This document shows, one piece after another, positions 1-10,670 of a stretch of 64,000 nt of DNA. The first letter of the stretch is position 1. Each line of letters starts with the position of its first letter. This DNA comes from Buxus sempervirens. Lineage: Eukaryota; Streptophyta; Magnoliopsida; Buxales; Buxaceae. The stretch lies in assembly GCA_947561395.2 (NCBI GenBank), contig OX387183.1, positions 34,088,853 to 34,152,852 on the forward strand, in the 5' to 3' direction. Made by a program: the position numbers and the translations under genes. Below the pieces are notes generated by a model. The model did no database searches and was not told where the DNA came from. It saw nothing but the letters and a program-made list of their open reading frames with translations.

Positions 1-19
1 CAAAATTTGGGTGCTTACA
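1..19 (-). mobile_element. Tip of a family C LTR, cut by the window edge
   Basis: Read on the minus strand this is TGTAAGCACCCAAATTTTG, the same 5' terminus as the C element starting at 3567. It interrupts the D LTR that resumes at 20; the candidate TSD CCAGC is at 20-24. The rest lies left of the window. Confidence 0.7.
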
Positions 20-769
20 CCAGCAACATCCTCACCGGGAATATCTGAAAACAAAACCGATAAAACAATAATGTGAGAAACAACATCTCAGTAAGTAGTC
101 ATGCAAATAGTTTGTAGCAATAAGATATGCAATGAATAATCAGACTAATCACAATCAAAATATAGTACAGCAAATCTTTAACAAAAGTAAAACAATCACA
201 GACATTCAACCTCATGGGACTCATGAAATAGAAATCCAGAGAAAGAAAGTAGCCATGTGCCAATATGTTACCTAATCGAATTACAGGTGGACCAGACGCA
301 ACTATTCAGACTGGCTATTTGACACCCAACGGAAGAACCCAACCGACGACCGGAATGAGTTAGCATGTACGGCCTAACCTATCCAGGAGTGGGTAACGTA
401 GCGACCGACCTATCCAGGAGCGGTACCATCCTCGAGATAATGGAATGCCTATGACACAGAATTCAAACCCCTCAAGAAGACAATTTACTTGCTAGCTATT
501 CTATGGATCCATGTAATTGCTAAGCCCACTCAACGATGGAAAAACCAAACCAGGGATTGGACATATCCAAAATCTTTATAAAAATTAATTTTAAACATCC
601 GCCAATGCAAACTATCTCTAAATATTTTAAACTTGATGGTACATAGGTTTAAATTGAATAAAAACAATTTCATGGTGAAAACTAGGCTGGTTGGATAATT
701 TCCAAAAATCTGATAGAAGGGGGCTCGAACGGGCTATGTAAAATAGGTTGTTTCAGGGTTGGTTGCTCA

Positions 770-965
770 AAAGATCGCTCGAGTGACACTTCGGGCGTTT
801 GCCTTCTGGGTTTTGATCATTTTCGGGTTTTTCTGAAAATAAAAAGCACAGGCGAGGCACCCTCGATATCGCTTGAGCAGTATCGAGCGCCCACGAACTA
901 CTTCTCGAGACCCATAAGGGCGCTCGAGCGGCAGTTCGAGTGGCGACTCGAGCGGCCTGTCGAAA
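770..965. repeat. CpG-rich block of CTCGAG-type palindromic words (family D)
   Basis: Short degenerate words such as CTCGAGCGGC, GCTCGAGTGG and TATCGAGCGC recur in both orientations. The equivalent block of the other D LTR lies at about 17930-18010 and 36660-36845 and uses the same CTCGAG/CGGGCG words. It lies between the candidate splice donor and acceptor of the LTR. Confidence 0.6.
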
Positions 966-1413
966 ACGAAATTTTCTGATTTTTTCGAAAAGTTGCGTAA
1001 TTCATCCAAAAATCGAAAATTTGAATTCTATAGCATCAAACCTGTAACACCTCGAACCCGGGTCAGTGCAAATCGGCACCCGACCCCAACCCGATTCGAT
1101 ACTGTAACAACCCGAATTCAGTTCAACAACCAAATCCAAGGTGTTACTGGTCCATATCAAATACATCATCAATAATATACCAGACAATAGATTTAAATAA
1201 TCCATTCACTTTATTATACTATCAGAGTGCAGAAACAAGTGTGTGCGGAAGTGTAGTCTAAAATCCTCAAACAAACATTAAAGTTAATCATCAATCATTA
1301 ATATCAAAGTCTGGTAAAATAAAATGGTTACTATCTCTCTCATCTCTCTAGTACATCAATCCAAATGAATAATATTCTATCAAAAATGACTAAGTCTATA
1401 ACAATCCTCCACC

Positions 1414-1557
1414 TCAAACAATATCCGGATAAAAGTAATCCTCTGGTGAATACTCAGCTACCTCTCCCTGGAAATCACTATGATCCCCCTCTCGCGTATC
1501 AGCTGAAAAATGAAATAAAAGTAGGGTGAGATACGAATATCCCAGTAGGTAACACAT
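1414..1557 (-). CDS. LTR micro-ORF, family A copy (47 codons)
   Basis: The ATG sits in the CATGCATG motif near the 3' part of the LTR. The N-terminal 18 residues are hydrophobic (begins MCYLLGYSYLT) and the rest is acidic and aromatic, ending in EYSPEDYFYPDIV then TGA. A candidate splice acceptor TTTTTCAG falls at about codon 18, so the acidic half may instead be a second exon. The copy in the full-length A element keeps the same frame with a one-codon insertion. No protein family is recognised. Coding status is inferred only from frame conservation and similarity to family B-like and D copies; the alternative is a conserved nucleotide signal that happens to be open. Confidence 0.4.
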   Translation of the reverse strand: MCYLLGYSYLTLLLFHFSADTREGDHSDFQGEVAEYSPEDYFYPDIV

Positions 1558-2624
1558 GCATGATTAAACAGTTAATATAAGTAAAGTAACAGTTCATACA
1601 CGATTAAGCAATATCGACTAATCAGGCTCGTATAATCATTCGTATCATTCATGAATACAAAACAGTATGATAAACAGTTCTAGAGATGAATTTCAGTAAG
1701 TTCATTTATAAGAACCCAATATCAAAATCATTAACATAATTCATGCTTTGCTAGGATGCACTAAACAGTCACATCCGATCAATATCTCAATCACATGCCT
1801 CCAGCATGTATACAATAATAATAACAAGTGCTTGTGATTTCAGTGTCATTGTAGGACTCAAAAGATAGATAAACCTTTTGAGATGGTTCTCAACCAATTG
1901 CTATACCACCGCGCGGCTTAGGAGCAATGCTACTAATGATACTCAAGTCCCATGCAGCGCGGCTTAGACAAGAGCCGTAGTCACTGACTTATTGCACACG
2001 TATCCATCAGAGTTGGCATGTACCACCAGCATGCAACACCAGAATCAACACATGGAGATGGTCGCTTATCCACATGTACAAGGAATCACCAGCGGCTCAC
2101 CGGGGTGTCCCTCCAGACATAGGACCTTCCCAGACAAACTAACTTGCAAAGGAAGCGCGTCGTACCAGGGAGAAACTCAACCCAAATGACATATCCCTTA
2201 GCTATCTAGCAACAACTATGGATCCATATATAGCTATGCCCACTAGAGTCCAAAATTCCCTAAAATATAATATTTCTATAAGGGTTGGTGCCTAGCGGCA
2301 TATAAAGGTTAAATCAATCAATTACTTCAATATTCGGTCATCTGAGTTCTAAATTCTCTTTATAAAGTTTTCTGGTTTATAGTGTCATTTAGAGTTGTTT
2401 TGATAATCAAATAATAGTTAGGTTTTCCAAAACTAGATTTCTCTATTTCTTTCAAAGTTTGGCAACTAATGTCCTAAATACCTTCCTAATTTATTTTTCT
2501 GTAAAATAGGGAATTAGATAATTTATTTTAGTCTTAAAACATCTTAATTAATCATTAAAATTGTCTAAAAATAGTTTGGAATTGAATCAGGGTTTGAAAT
2601 TTTGAAAATCTGTAAATTTTGAAC

Positions 2625-2795
2625 AGAGCGCCTAGGATCGCTCAGGATCGCCTCGGCGGTTTGTGGTCAGCGGTAGTGTAAAATAGGACGCCGACAATAC
2701 GTCTTCCAGCGGTCTTCGGCGGTCTGAGTTTTATAACTAGCGCCGAGGATCGCCGATGATCGCCGAGCACAGTCGAGGTCGGCGGTCATCCAAAA
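2625..2795. repeat. CpG-rich block of GATCGCC/AGCGCC words (family A)
   Basis: GATCGC, GGCGGTC, GCCGAG and AGCGCC words recur on both strands in an otherwise AT-rich LTR. Homologous blocks with the same words are at 13540-13700, 14560-14735, 25610-25765 and 35880-36030, so within family A the word is stable. Confidence 0.65.
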
Positions 2796-4145
2796 ATGGA
2801 TAGAAACAGTTTTAAATCGTGATTTTTCTCGTTCAATCTCATTCTATCATACATATAACATTGATACTAAACTAAATACATCAATAGATCATATAAAAAC
2901 ATGCTTTTGCGATTAAACGAACGTAAATACCAAAAACGAACGAAAACACTGTCACCTACCTATTTCGTGCGTGGTTTCTCTTCCTGTTCTCCAAACAAGG
3001 ATTCTCACAGGTGCGAGGTAATCCCTGGACGATGAAGAACACAAAACCAGCACCCTTCCTTCTTCCTCTTCTTCTTCTTCTCCTTCGGTCGCTCGGTTTC
3101 AAGCTTGGTTTGTCGCTTGTGGCTGAAGCATACGAACGAAATACAACGTGTATGTTTTAGGTTATTTAATTGGTATTTATACTCTCCGATCCCATGTAGC
3201 TCACATGAAAACTTTCTTATACACACACAGCCCAATCAGAACACATACCTCGATATCTCATGATCGGACGGTCAGATCTGCGTCTAACTCTAGATCTCCA
3301 CTAATTAGATCATCCCCTACAATAATAAAATATTTCCATCAATTATAACTCTCAAGAATATTATTTATTAATTTATTTTATTATTTAAGGAAAATTCGGG
3401 GTTTTACAAAACCCATACTAAACCATTCAAGAATACTTTATAAACATTTTAGAACAATCTTAAGCAATTAAAGCACAATATAATTCACAAACGAATCATC
3501 AAACATGTGATTAAACATGAACATCGTATAAACACGAAAATCTGTTTGTGCAAGTTTTGAAGGGACTGTAAGCACCCAAATTTTGATCAAACCAAGATGT
3601 GCTAAAATGAAAACCCTAGCTGGAAAGTCAAACCCTAAGGGGACAAAATTTGACTTTTTGATCAGGTTCAAATCTGCCATCATACTTCCTCCCTATGTTT
3701 AGGAAATTCTGACATGATTCTAACGCAACTGAGTTTGCTCAGATCGGGGTCTGGATGAAGAAGTTACGAGCCCGTTAAACTTGAGGGGGAGCAGAAATTG
3801 ACTTTCTGCTAAACCCAGATCAGCTACTCAACCCTATCCTGATGGATAGAGGACTCCGATACGGTTCTAACGCAACTGAGTTTGTCAGAATTGGAGTCCA
3901 GATAAGGAAGATATGAGCAGTTGAAGTTTTCGGGCAGCAACGCCGGAAACTGCACACGTGGCAAAATAGCAGCACACATGGCGAAAGAGCAGATAAATAT
4001 CTTAGGGATTAATCCGCAAATATCCAAAATGCTAATAATATCTCAGGGATTAATCCGCAAATAGTCAGGGGCAATCTGCAATTATCTCGGTTGTCAAATC
4101 GGTCAAATCCGGGGGCAATCTATAAATATCAAAAATTGGCATTTT

Positions 4146-4318
4146 TGTATCCGACATATATTGTTGGATATACATGCTTTCCTTCATATCTGAAATTATA
4201 TTTCGGATACAAAAGATTTGCTCGTCGGATACTATCAGATTCTCCGACAGATTCTCTGACAAAATTCAATTTTTGAAATAATTGTGTTTGTATCCGACAT
4301 TTTATGTCGGATACAAAG
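4146..4318. repeat. Palindromic words GTATCCGACAT...ATGTCGGATAC, upstream block of C copy 1
   Basis: Three imperfect inverted repeats of about 27-31 bp (near 4146, 4184 and 4289) have arms GTATCCGA and TCGGATAC and an AT-rich centre. The cluster continues after the B insertion at 6919-6985, just before the TATA box. Confidence 0.8.
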
Positions 4319-4670
4319 AACATACTGTGTGTAAAACCCCAGATTTGAGTAAAAACAAAATAAAATAATAATACTAGAATAAACTAAACTAACAGTAACA
4401 GTAAAGAAAATAAACACATAATAACAGTAGATGAAAAAAATAGTATATATATATATGCACATATAGATGTAGGTGCAGGTTAAATCAAATTTTATTATTG
4501 CTAGGGACTTGTGGTCATCAGGGTTAACAAAAAAAAATTGGAAATATTCGGACCCGTAAATAAATAAGAAATGGGTCAACAATTAAAATCCGGGAAAATC
4601 CCTACATTAATGAAGGGTAGAAAAGGGATTCGAGGGATAAGAGCGGGTTAGGTCAAACCCTGGCGGTGTC

Positions 4671-4678
4671 TATAAATA
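4671..4678 (+). promoter_or_regulatory. TATA box of B LTR
   Basis: TATAAATA lies about 340 bp into the LTR and upstream of the candidate donor at 4820, as expected for an LTR promoter. Confidence 0.6.
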
Positions 4679-5104
4679 CGAAGCTCCTATAAAATTTTCG
4701 GGGATTTTGGAGAAAGGTGGCCGCAATAGAGAAAGTTAGGGCAGCAGTCCAGCGGGTTATCTCTCGAAATGGAATCCACCCAGGATGGCCGGAAGCTTGA
4801 AGAAGGTCTTCAACACGAGGTGAGTGGCATTGTTTTACAACCGAGGTTTCGGATTATTTCGTATATTCATTGAATGATATCATGGTGTTGAATTTCATTG
4901 ATATTGAGGTTTCTGGGCAACACAGTTACGGAGGGTTTTGGTTTTGCACAGTGAAATTGGGGATAACTGGGAAATCATCTAGATTAAATTCAAATTAGGT
5001 TTGGATGTATCCTGGGAATATTAGGAGGCTATATAAGTGGTTACAGACTGAAAAATTGCAGCCAGAGATGGATTTCTGGGATTAACAGAGACCTGGAACC
5101 GAGA

Positions 5105-5365
5105 ATGACTTACCGCCTAGCTGGCGCTTACCTAGCGCCCACCTAGGAGGTGAGCGCCAAGAAAAATAGACCCGGCGCCGAGCTCGCGCCCACCTCGCGC
5201 CTAGCTCACGCCTACCTCCAACTCTCGCGCCTATCTCGCGCTTTTCTCTCGCCCGTCTGGCGCTTAGCTAGCGCCCACTCGTCCACGGGTGAGCGCAAGC
5301 TTCATGTTAAACAAAGGGACTTACCGCCCACCTGGCGCCCACCTGGCGCCCACCTCAGGGAAGTG
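5105..5365. repeat. CpG-rich block of GGCGC/GCGCC words (family B)
   Basis: Repeated CTGGCGC, GAGCGCC, CTCGCGC and TAGCGCCC words separated by CACCT/AGGTG. The homologous block of the other B copy at 23620-23890 uses the same words. The B-like LTR has a weaker block near 57780-57895. Confidence 0.65.
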
Positions 5366-5704
5366 AGCGCCCAGTGGTTTTCATGCAGAATCCTAAAATT
5401 TCGCAAGAACCAAGGGTGTTCTGGATAATAGGGGTTCTTCAACCACTTAACCAACAAATAGATTTCAACATTAGAGGTAATAAATCTTGCTGGTAAGAAC
5501 AATGGAGATAGGTACTAGTTTTAGTACAAGCTTATGAGGTAGGTGTGGAGAAATATTTCGAGGATGCTCGGGATGTTCACATACTAGGGCTTTATTCTAG
5601 TCCTCTTGAAATATGCATTGTTTGGTACCTGATTTGGTTTATTGAACCCTGTTTTGATGGCAAGTTTTGAATGAGGTTGTAATTATTATTTAATTGATTT
5701 CTTG

Positions 5705-6160
5705 TGTTAGTTTCTGTTCTGGTTGGAACACTTGTGAGTTTCTGTTCTGGTTGGAACACTTGAGTGAGTTTCTGTTCTGGTTGGAACACTGGTGTGAGTT
5801 GATGTTCTGGTTGGAACACTGGTGTGAGTTGATGTTCTGGTTGGAACAATGGTGTGAGTTTATGTTCTGGTTGGAACACTGGTGTGAGTTGATGTTCTGG
5901 TTGGAACAATGGTGTGAGTTTATGTTCTGGTTGGAACACTGGTGTGAGTTGATGTTCTGGTTGGAACACTGGTGTGAGTTGATGTTCTGGTTGGAACAAT
6001 GGTATGAGTTTATGTTCTGGTTGGAACACTTGTGTGAGTTGATGTTCTGGTTGGAACACTTGTGTGAGTTTATGTTCTGGTTGGAACACTGGTGTGAGTT
6101 GATGTTCTGGTTGGAACAATGGGGTGAGTTTCTGTTCTAGTTGGAACAACTTGTGATGTG
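5705..6160 (+). repeat. 30-bp minisatellite, about 15 units
   Basis: The core TGTTCTGGTTGGAACA is repeated every 30 bp (first spacing 28 bp). Units ending in ACACTGG and ACAATGG partly alternate, suggesting a 60-bp higher-order unit. The core contains the near-palindrome TGTTC..GAACA. Because 30 is divisible by 3, long frames stay open on both strands (10-residue repeats); I do not regard these as genes. The other B LTR has no comparable array. Confidence 0.95.
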
Positions 6161-6918
6161 CATGTCGACTGCGGTGTTTTATCGGTGATTTATCGGTTTT
6201 AAACTTGATTTATCCTGAATCCAGAATTTAAGTCCAAGATGTGATGCCTTTGTCTATTGGGGAAATGGCATGGCCAGGAAGCATTGCCACTACCCATGTA
6301 GAGCAGCCCGATACCGTGGGTAGTACTGGTTGTCAGTGTCGATACCCGGAGTAGGCCAGCACTGGATGACGAACCCTGGGTGGTTCGTCATTTCAGAGTA
6401 TCCGAAACCCTGAGAGGGCCGGAACTGTGTACATGAGGTTGGGAGGCAGCTCTGGCATGTGGATTAACCAATCACTCAATCACAAAACATTGACCCGGTA
6501 GGAGCTCTGTGATATCCGGCTCGATATATACATCTATATACACATCTTGATGGATTGGGGTAGTATTAGGGTTTTCTTTTATCGGTCTCATCGAAGCCCC
6601 GTTTTACTTGTCACGTGGTTATCCGATTCATAATTTAAATGGTAAAATGTAAATTTGAGCATGCATGTGTCACTCGCTGAGATATTCGTATCTCATCCCC
6701 TCGTTATGGTTTGTTTTTCAGATGCGTTGGAGCGCAGGTACTTGCGGGTTAGTTCGGGGCCATGTGAGTTATTATGTTGGGTTTTGTTTAGCGCACTCTA
6801 TTGCATAGAAATATTTAGTTCATGTTTTCTTTACTCTGGTAGTTTGATCCTGTTATTTTATTAACCTCTGGATACGAGTTACGGGTTTTCCATGACTCGG
6901 ATCCGGGGCGTTACACTG

Positions 6919-6985
6919 TGTATCCGACATTTTATTTCGGATACACACAGGGTTATGTGTATCTGACATAAAATGTCGGATACAA
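6919..6985. repeat. Palindromic words, continuation of the upstream block in C copy 1
   Basis: Two further inverted repeats with arms GTATCCGACAT and TGTCGGATACA lie immediately before the TATA box at 6995. They belong to the cluster split by the B LTR. Confidence 0.8.
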
Positions 6986-6994
6986 AGATTTTGC

Positions 6995-7003
6995 TATAAA
7001 AAG
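6995..7003 (+). promoter_or_regulatory. TATA box of C copy 1
   Basis: CTATAAAAAGG, shared in position with C copy 2 (19277). It is followed by a pyrimidine-rich leader and a CAAG|GTGAGC donor-like site at 7286. Confidence 0.65.
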
Positions 7004-8159
7004 GGGGCAGCACCCCCTTGGCCGGGGTTGGCTTCCCTTGGCTGGTTTCCACCCCTTCTCCCCCACATCCATTGGTTCGAATCCCTTCTCTTCCACCTCT
7101 CATTGCTCCCATACCACCCAAAAACCATTCTAAGACAAATCTCTTCCTCTTTTCCTCTCTTTCTCTTCATTCTCACCCAAACAAAGGAGGAGTACCAGCT
7201 GTTGGTGGCCGAAGAAGGTTGCTCCAGCCCTTGTCTTGCTTCAAGAGAGTCCAAACCACCACCTCAAGGTCATTTCGACCCCAAGGTGAGCTTTGTTATA
7301 ACATTTAATTTCATATATATGAATATGGGTATGTTTCAAGCATGTTTGGATATCTTCTATTTCTGGTATGTGTAGTGCCTTTTCTCCTTGTTTTTTTTTC
7401 TCTTCATATTGAATATGGAAGCCCCATGGTAAAAGGGAGATACACGTATGGTCCAGGGAGGATGAGGCTCCGTTTATGAATGTCTTCAATGGCCTTTAAA
7501 GTATTATCTTGTTGTTGTTTGTCTCATTTGTACGGGGGAGCATGTTCCCCCATTCGGTGTGCTCTTCTATTGTACCCTCTATTAAACCCCTCTCTTTCCT
7601 TTCTGTAAAATAGCTTGGTTTGCATGATTACTTGCTGATTTGAGCATGAAGGTAGTGATAGGGGTAGTCGGCTTGTGTAGGTTAGATTGCTTGTATATGT
7701 CTTCGAAGTGCATGATCATCCTTCATGTTCTCATTTTAATTCCCGTCTAGCTACTGGTAAGTGACATGCATGCTTTCCTTTTTAACACTTGCGCATACAT
7801 TAAGTATGCTCATACCCACACTTTATTTTTCATGCACATAACTTGTAAAGGAGCATATGCGTTCACCATAGTTTGAGAGCATGCACACTAGGTTTAGTTT
7901 CTTGATTTCGTTTGGCTTGTTTTGTTTGCTGTTGTGTGGAGTTAGAAGAACCAAGGAAGGGGCACACAAGCCCCTATCCTGCTGTTAAGCCCTCTCCCCC
8001 TTTTGCTTGATCCCAAAGTCTAAAAAATAGGCCAAAATGGGGTCTTCCCCATCTCTCGAAACCACTGTGGGCCCACATAGGGGCACACAAGGCTGCCAGA
8101 ACATCCAAAGAACTCCAGAAACCCAAGACCCTTGGAGAAGATCCGAAAAGCCTTTCTGT

Positions 8160-8272
8160 GTGCTGATTCGGCAACTCAGGTCGGATCAGCATACTCTGCT
8201 GTGTAGCAGAAATCTAATTTCGGCTACACTGTGTTTTCTGTGTATCCGAAAATTAATTTCGGATACACCCTG
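8160..8272. repeat. Downstream palindromic-word block of C copy 1
   Basis: It contains GTATCCGAAAATTAATTTCGGATACA, split as arms TGTATCCGAAA and TTTCGGATACA. A diverged partner has arms GTAGC and GGCTAC, and another pair is TCGGCA..GGTCGGATC. The words match those of the upstream block of the same element. Confidence 0.7.
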
Positions 8273-9602
8273 TAATTTCTGTTTTTAGGGTTCTAAGCCC
8301 CTTTGCTATTTTTGTAACTTGTTTCAATTAAACCAATCAAGCCAGTAGGGTTTCCGGGTCAACCGGAAACCCAAGATGGGACTTGGACAACCTGGTCCAA
8401 CCAGATACACTTGCGAGCCTTCCAAGGGGCCCACCAAGCCCAATGAACCCTTTTGAATGTAAATAAGCAACCTAACTAAACCAGGTGGGCCACACCATCC
8501 AAGGCCCGCCAAAGCCCAATTTTGAAGCATGCTTAGTTAGGACTGGTTTGGCCGAGACTGCGGGCAAGCCCTACCGGGCCCGTCAAGCCCATTAACCAAG
8601 CAAGAAAGGGTCAAAACCCTATTTCCCAAGGCTGAGGGCCCCAAGCCCAAGGCCTAGCTCATTTTGGCACAAATTAATCAAGAAAAATCAAATCATTTTT
8701 GGCAACCACTGTGAGGCCCACCCAGGGGCCCACAAATCAATCCAGACCCATTTTGCATGAAAATCACTTAATCTCCAACTTAAACTTTCAATAGAATCAA
8801 TTCACTGGACCAAAGCCCAAAGGGCCTCTCAGGCTTAGACTGAGGCCCAACCAGAGGCATGTGGGCTGGACTTAGCCCACTAAGGAATCCGTGGGCCTTC
8901 CAACAGGGCCCACCCAATCAGACTCAGACCACTTAACTAAGTAAGATGAAATCAAGTAAAGGGACCCACACCACTTTGGCGGTCCTTGCCAGACTCAATA
9001 AAATGTGCATGTTGGAATAGGAATCGGGTGAGACCGACTGAGTTGACTCGTAACCAGGAGAACCCATGGGACCCATTAATCGACGGGGCGGACCGGGGTG
9101 TCTACGGACTTCCCCGAACCGTAACCGAGACCCTACACAGAATCTCAAGCTGCAGACCAGTCTACTAGATAAGCATAGGCACCCAGGTGTTTGCCTGCAC
9201 CACATCAGGTAATGGCGACTCCAACCTTCCCCAATGACCCATCCGGAGGCACGCACAATCAGGCGCGCCCACGTCGTGCGACCATGCGCACAGGGACTAC
9301 TTACCTCGTTTTGGGAACTAAAATCTCTTCTAATAGAACTCCAATATCACTCCACAGATAATCCAACAATCACAGTAAACCTCAATCTCGTCTAAGTTCA
9401 AAAATCACATATTTGAGAGCTCTAAACATATCTAAACCTCCAAAACAGAAACTTTTCTCTAGCTTGTTCTTACCTGAGTTCTTCTGGACGAAAATCTTCC
9501 TTTCCTTCTCTTAAATATGCTCCAACAGTTGCTTGAGATTAGGGTTTGATCTTAGGTAAGAAAAGAGAAGAATGGAAGAATATGAAGAGGATGTGCGGTT
9601 GC

Positions 9603-9621
9603 TTTTTTTTTTTTTTTTTTT
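9603..9621. repeat. T19 homopolymer
   Basis: Run of 19 T inside the D LTR, near the leader of the minus-strand LTR transcript. It is a simple slippage tract. Confidence 0.95.
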
Positions 9622-10052
9622 CCAAAGGTGAATTGGTCGCATGCATTCCTTAGGTTATTTTATCATTTAACTTCCTTTTACTAAAATACCCATGCTAACT
9701 CTTTCACCCTAATATACATTCTTTTTACAATCTTACCCTTAATCCCTCTTCAAAATGAACACAACTCCATAATCCATTTGATCCGGGTCAACCCCCACTT
9801 TTCTGGGGTTCGACCACTTAACTCTTTTTTTTTCTTTTCAACAATTAATTAATCCTATAACTCTTAAAACAATCCCTAAAATTTAACTTAACATCGAATT
9901 AGAGACTCACCTTGGATTAGCTTTCCAAGTTCTCCGGTTCATCTTGAACTTCTCCGGGTTGAACCAATTCCTCAACCACTGCATTTATAACAACATTGAT
10001 AAATTTATTTATTTACCACCATTATTTTATTATTAAAATCTGGGATTTTACA

Positions 10053-10670
10053 ATTGAAGAGTGTCTTCTCAAAGGTTATCTTTCTTTGTGAGTCCTGCAG
10101 TGACACAAATGATTTATCGCTTTCGTCGATTTTATTTTATCAACAACATCTTATTACTGGTATTTTAGTAAGTCTGCATATTTTATTGTTTTATTTGGAA
10201 TTATCTCTGGTTGACTTGGAATTATCGCTTTAGCGTGAATTAATCGAATACCTCATGATTGTTTCTTTAAAAATTAGACTGCTTCATTTGCATGCACCTG
10301 CTACTTGCTAAGATTTATGTCTCACTCCGTTTTCACCAATTTTTTAGGTTTTGCTTGGAGAGGTCGTGAAGATGGCGTAGAATTTTATGGGTAGAATTAT
10401 AATTGTTATTGTAGATTACATCATGAACATATAGATTATTCACTGTAAATTTATTTGAATTAAATTGAATAAAGGAATGCTTTATTTCCCACCATAACTC
10501 TAATGTAGATAGCAAATTTTAAAATTCCTTGTTAATCTTAATTCATTCTGACCCCAATTTTACCGTGGCAGCTCAGGTTTGGTTGTTGAACCCGATTCTG
10601 GTTGTTACAGTAGCAAACCGGATTCAGGTTGGGTGCCAGCTTTGCACTAACCCGGGTTTGGGGCGTTACA
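10053..10670 (+). mobile_element. Right end of a family A LTR
   Basis: This is the last 618 bp of an A LTR in plus orientation, ending GGGTTTGGGGCGTTACA. It is compared with 15480-16341 (shared TATCTTTCTTTGTGAGTCCT). It is cut on the left by the D LTR; the rest is outside the window. Candidate TSD TGCCA follows at 10671. Confidence 0.75.

Larger units (their letters stand above)
1043..3408 (-). mobile_element. Family A solo LTR (2366 bp)
   Basis: It runs from TGTAACACCTCGAACCCGGG to GGGGTTTTACA and is flanked by the perfect TSD AAACC at 1038-1042 and 3409-3413. It matches the 5' LTR of the full-length A element (34286-36658) throughout in order. There is no internal coding region, so it is a solo LTR formed by LTR-LTR recombination. 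It is inserted in the D LTR. Confidence 0.9.
4820..6721 (+). other. Candidate LTR-internal intron (family B)
   Basis: GAG|GTGAGT at 4820 is a near-consensus plant 5' splice site. TTTGTTTTTCAG at 6710-6721 is a pyrimidine-rich 3' splice site. Equivalent donor/acceptor pairs sit at the same relative places in the A and D LTRs. The CpG-rich block and the minisatellite fall inside the candidate intron. No transcript evidence is available. Confidence 0.35.
4330..6915 (+). mobile_element. Family B solo LTR (2586 bp)
   Basis: It runs from TGTAAAACCCCAGATTTGAG to CGGATCCGGGGCGTTACA with perfect TSD CTGTG at 4325-4329 and 6916-6920. It is homologous to the minus-strand copy at 22013-24656. It contains a TATA box, a GAG|GTGAGT donor, a CpG-rich word block, a 30-bp minisatellite peculiar to this copy, and the GATATTCGTATCTCA motif followed by a TTTTTCAG acceptor-like site. 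It sits inside the U3-like part of the C element. Confidence 0.9.
3567..9292 (+). mobile_element. Family C element, probable solo LTR (about 3.1 kb without insert)
   Basis: It runs from TGTAAGCACCCAAATTTTG to CATGCGCACA with perfect TSD GGGAC at 3562-3566 and 9293-9297. It is split by the B LTR at 4330-6915. Features in order are: two U3 motif copies 147 bp apart (TAACGCAACTGAG at 3721 and 3868), a palindrome cluster, a TATA box at 6995, a CAAG|GTGAGC candidate splice donor at 7286, a second palindrome block near 8160-8272, and a long GGCCCA-rich tract (8300-8940). No ORF resembles a known protein. It lacks gag/pol, so solo LTR is favoured over a non-autonomous element. Confidence 0.85.
20..10052 (-). 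mobile_element. Family D solo LTR, interrupted three times
   Basis: The D pieces are 20-1042, 3414-3566 and 9298-10052. They align by eye with the D 5' LTR at 16621-38983, for example the shared GTAAGTAGTCCC donor region at 9299 and 37094. The minus-strand 5' terminus TGTAAAATCCCAGATTTTA ends at 10052, followed by candidate TSD ATTGA. It is inserted in a plus-strand A LTR that resumes at 10053. No internal retrotransposon region is seen, so it is probably a solo LTR, but its left end is beyond the window. Confidence 0.75.

Noticed and set aside
770-965. CRISPR-like or clustered repeat array in the CpG-rich blocks
   Set aside because: Words are degenerate, lack regular repeat-spacer structure, and the DNA is a plant nuclear retrotransposon.
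5592-6149. 185- and 148-codon open frames over the minisatellite
   Set aside because: Both come from a 30-bp repeat lacking stops in two frames. No signal, domain or conservation; the array is absent from the sister LTR.
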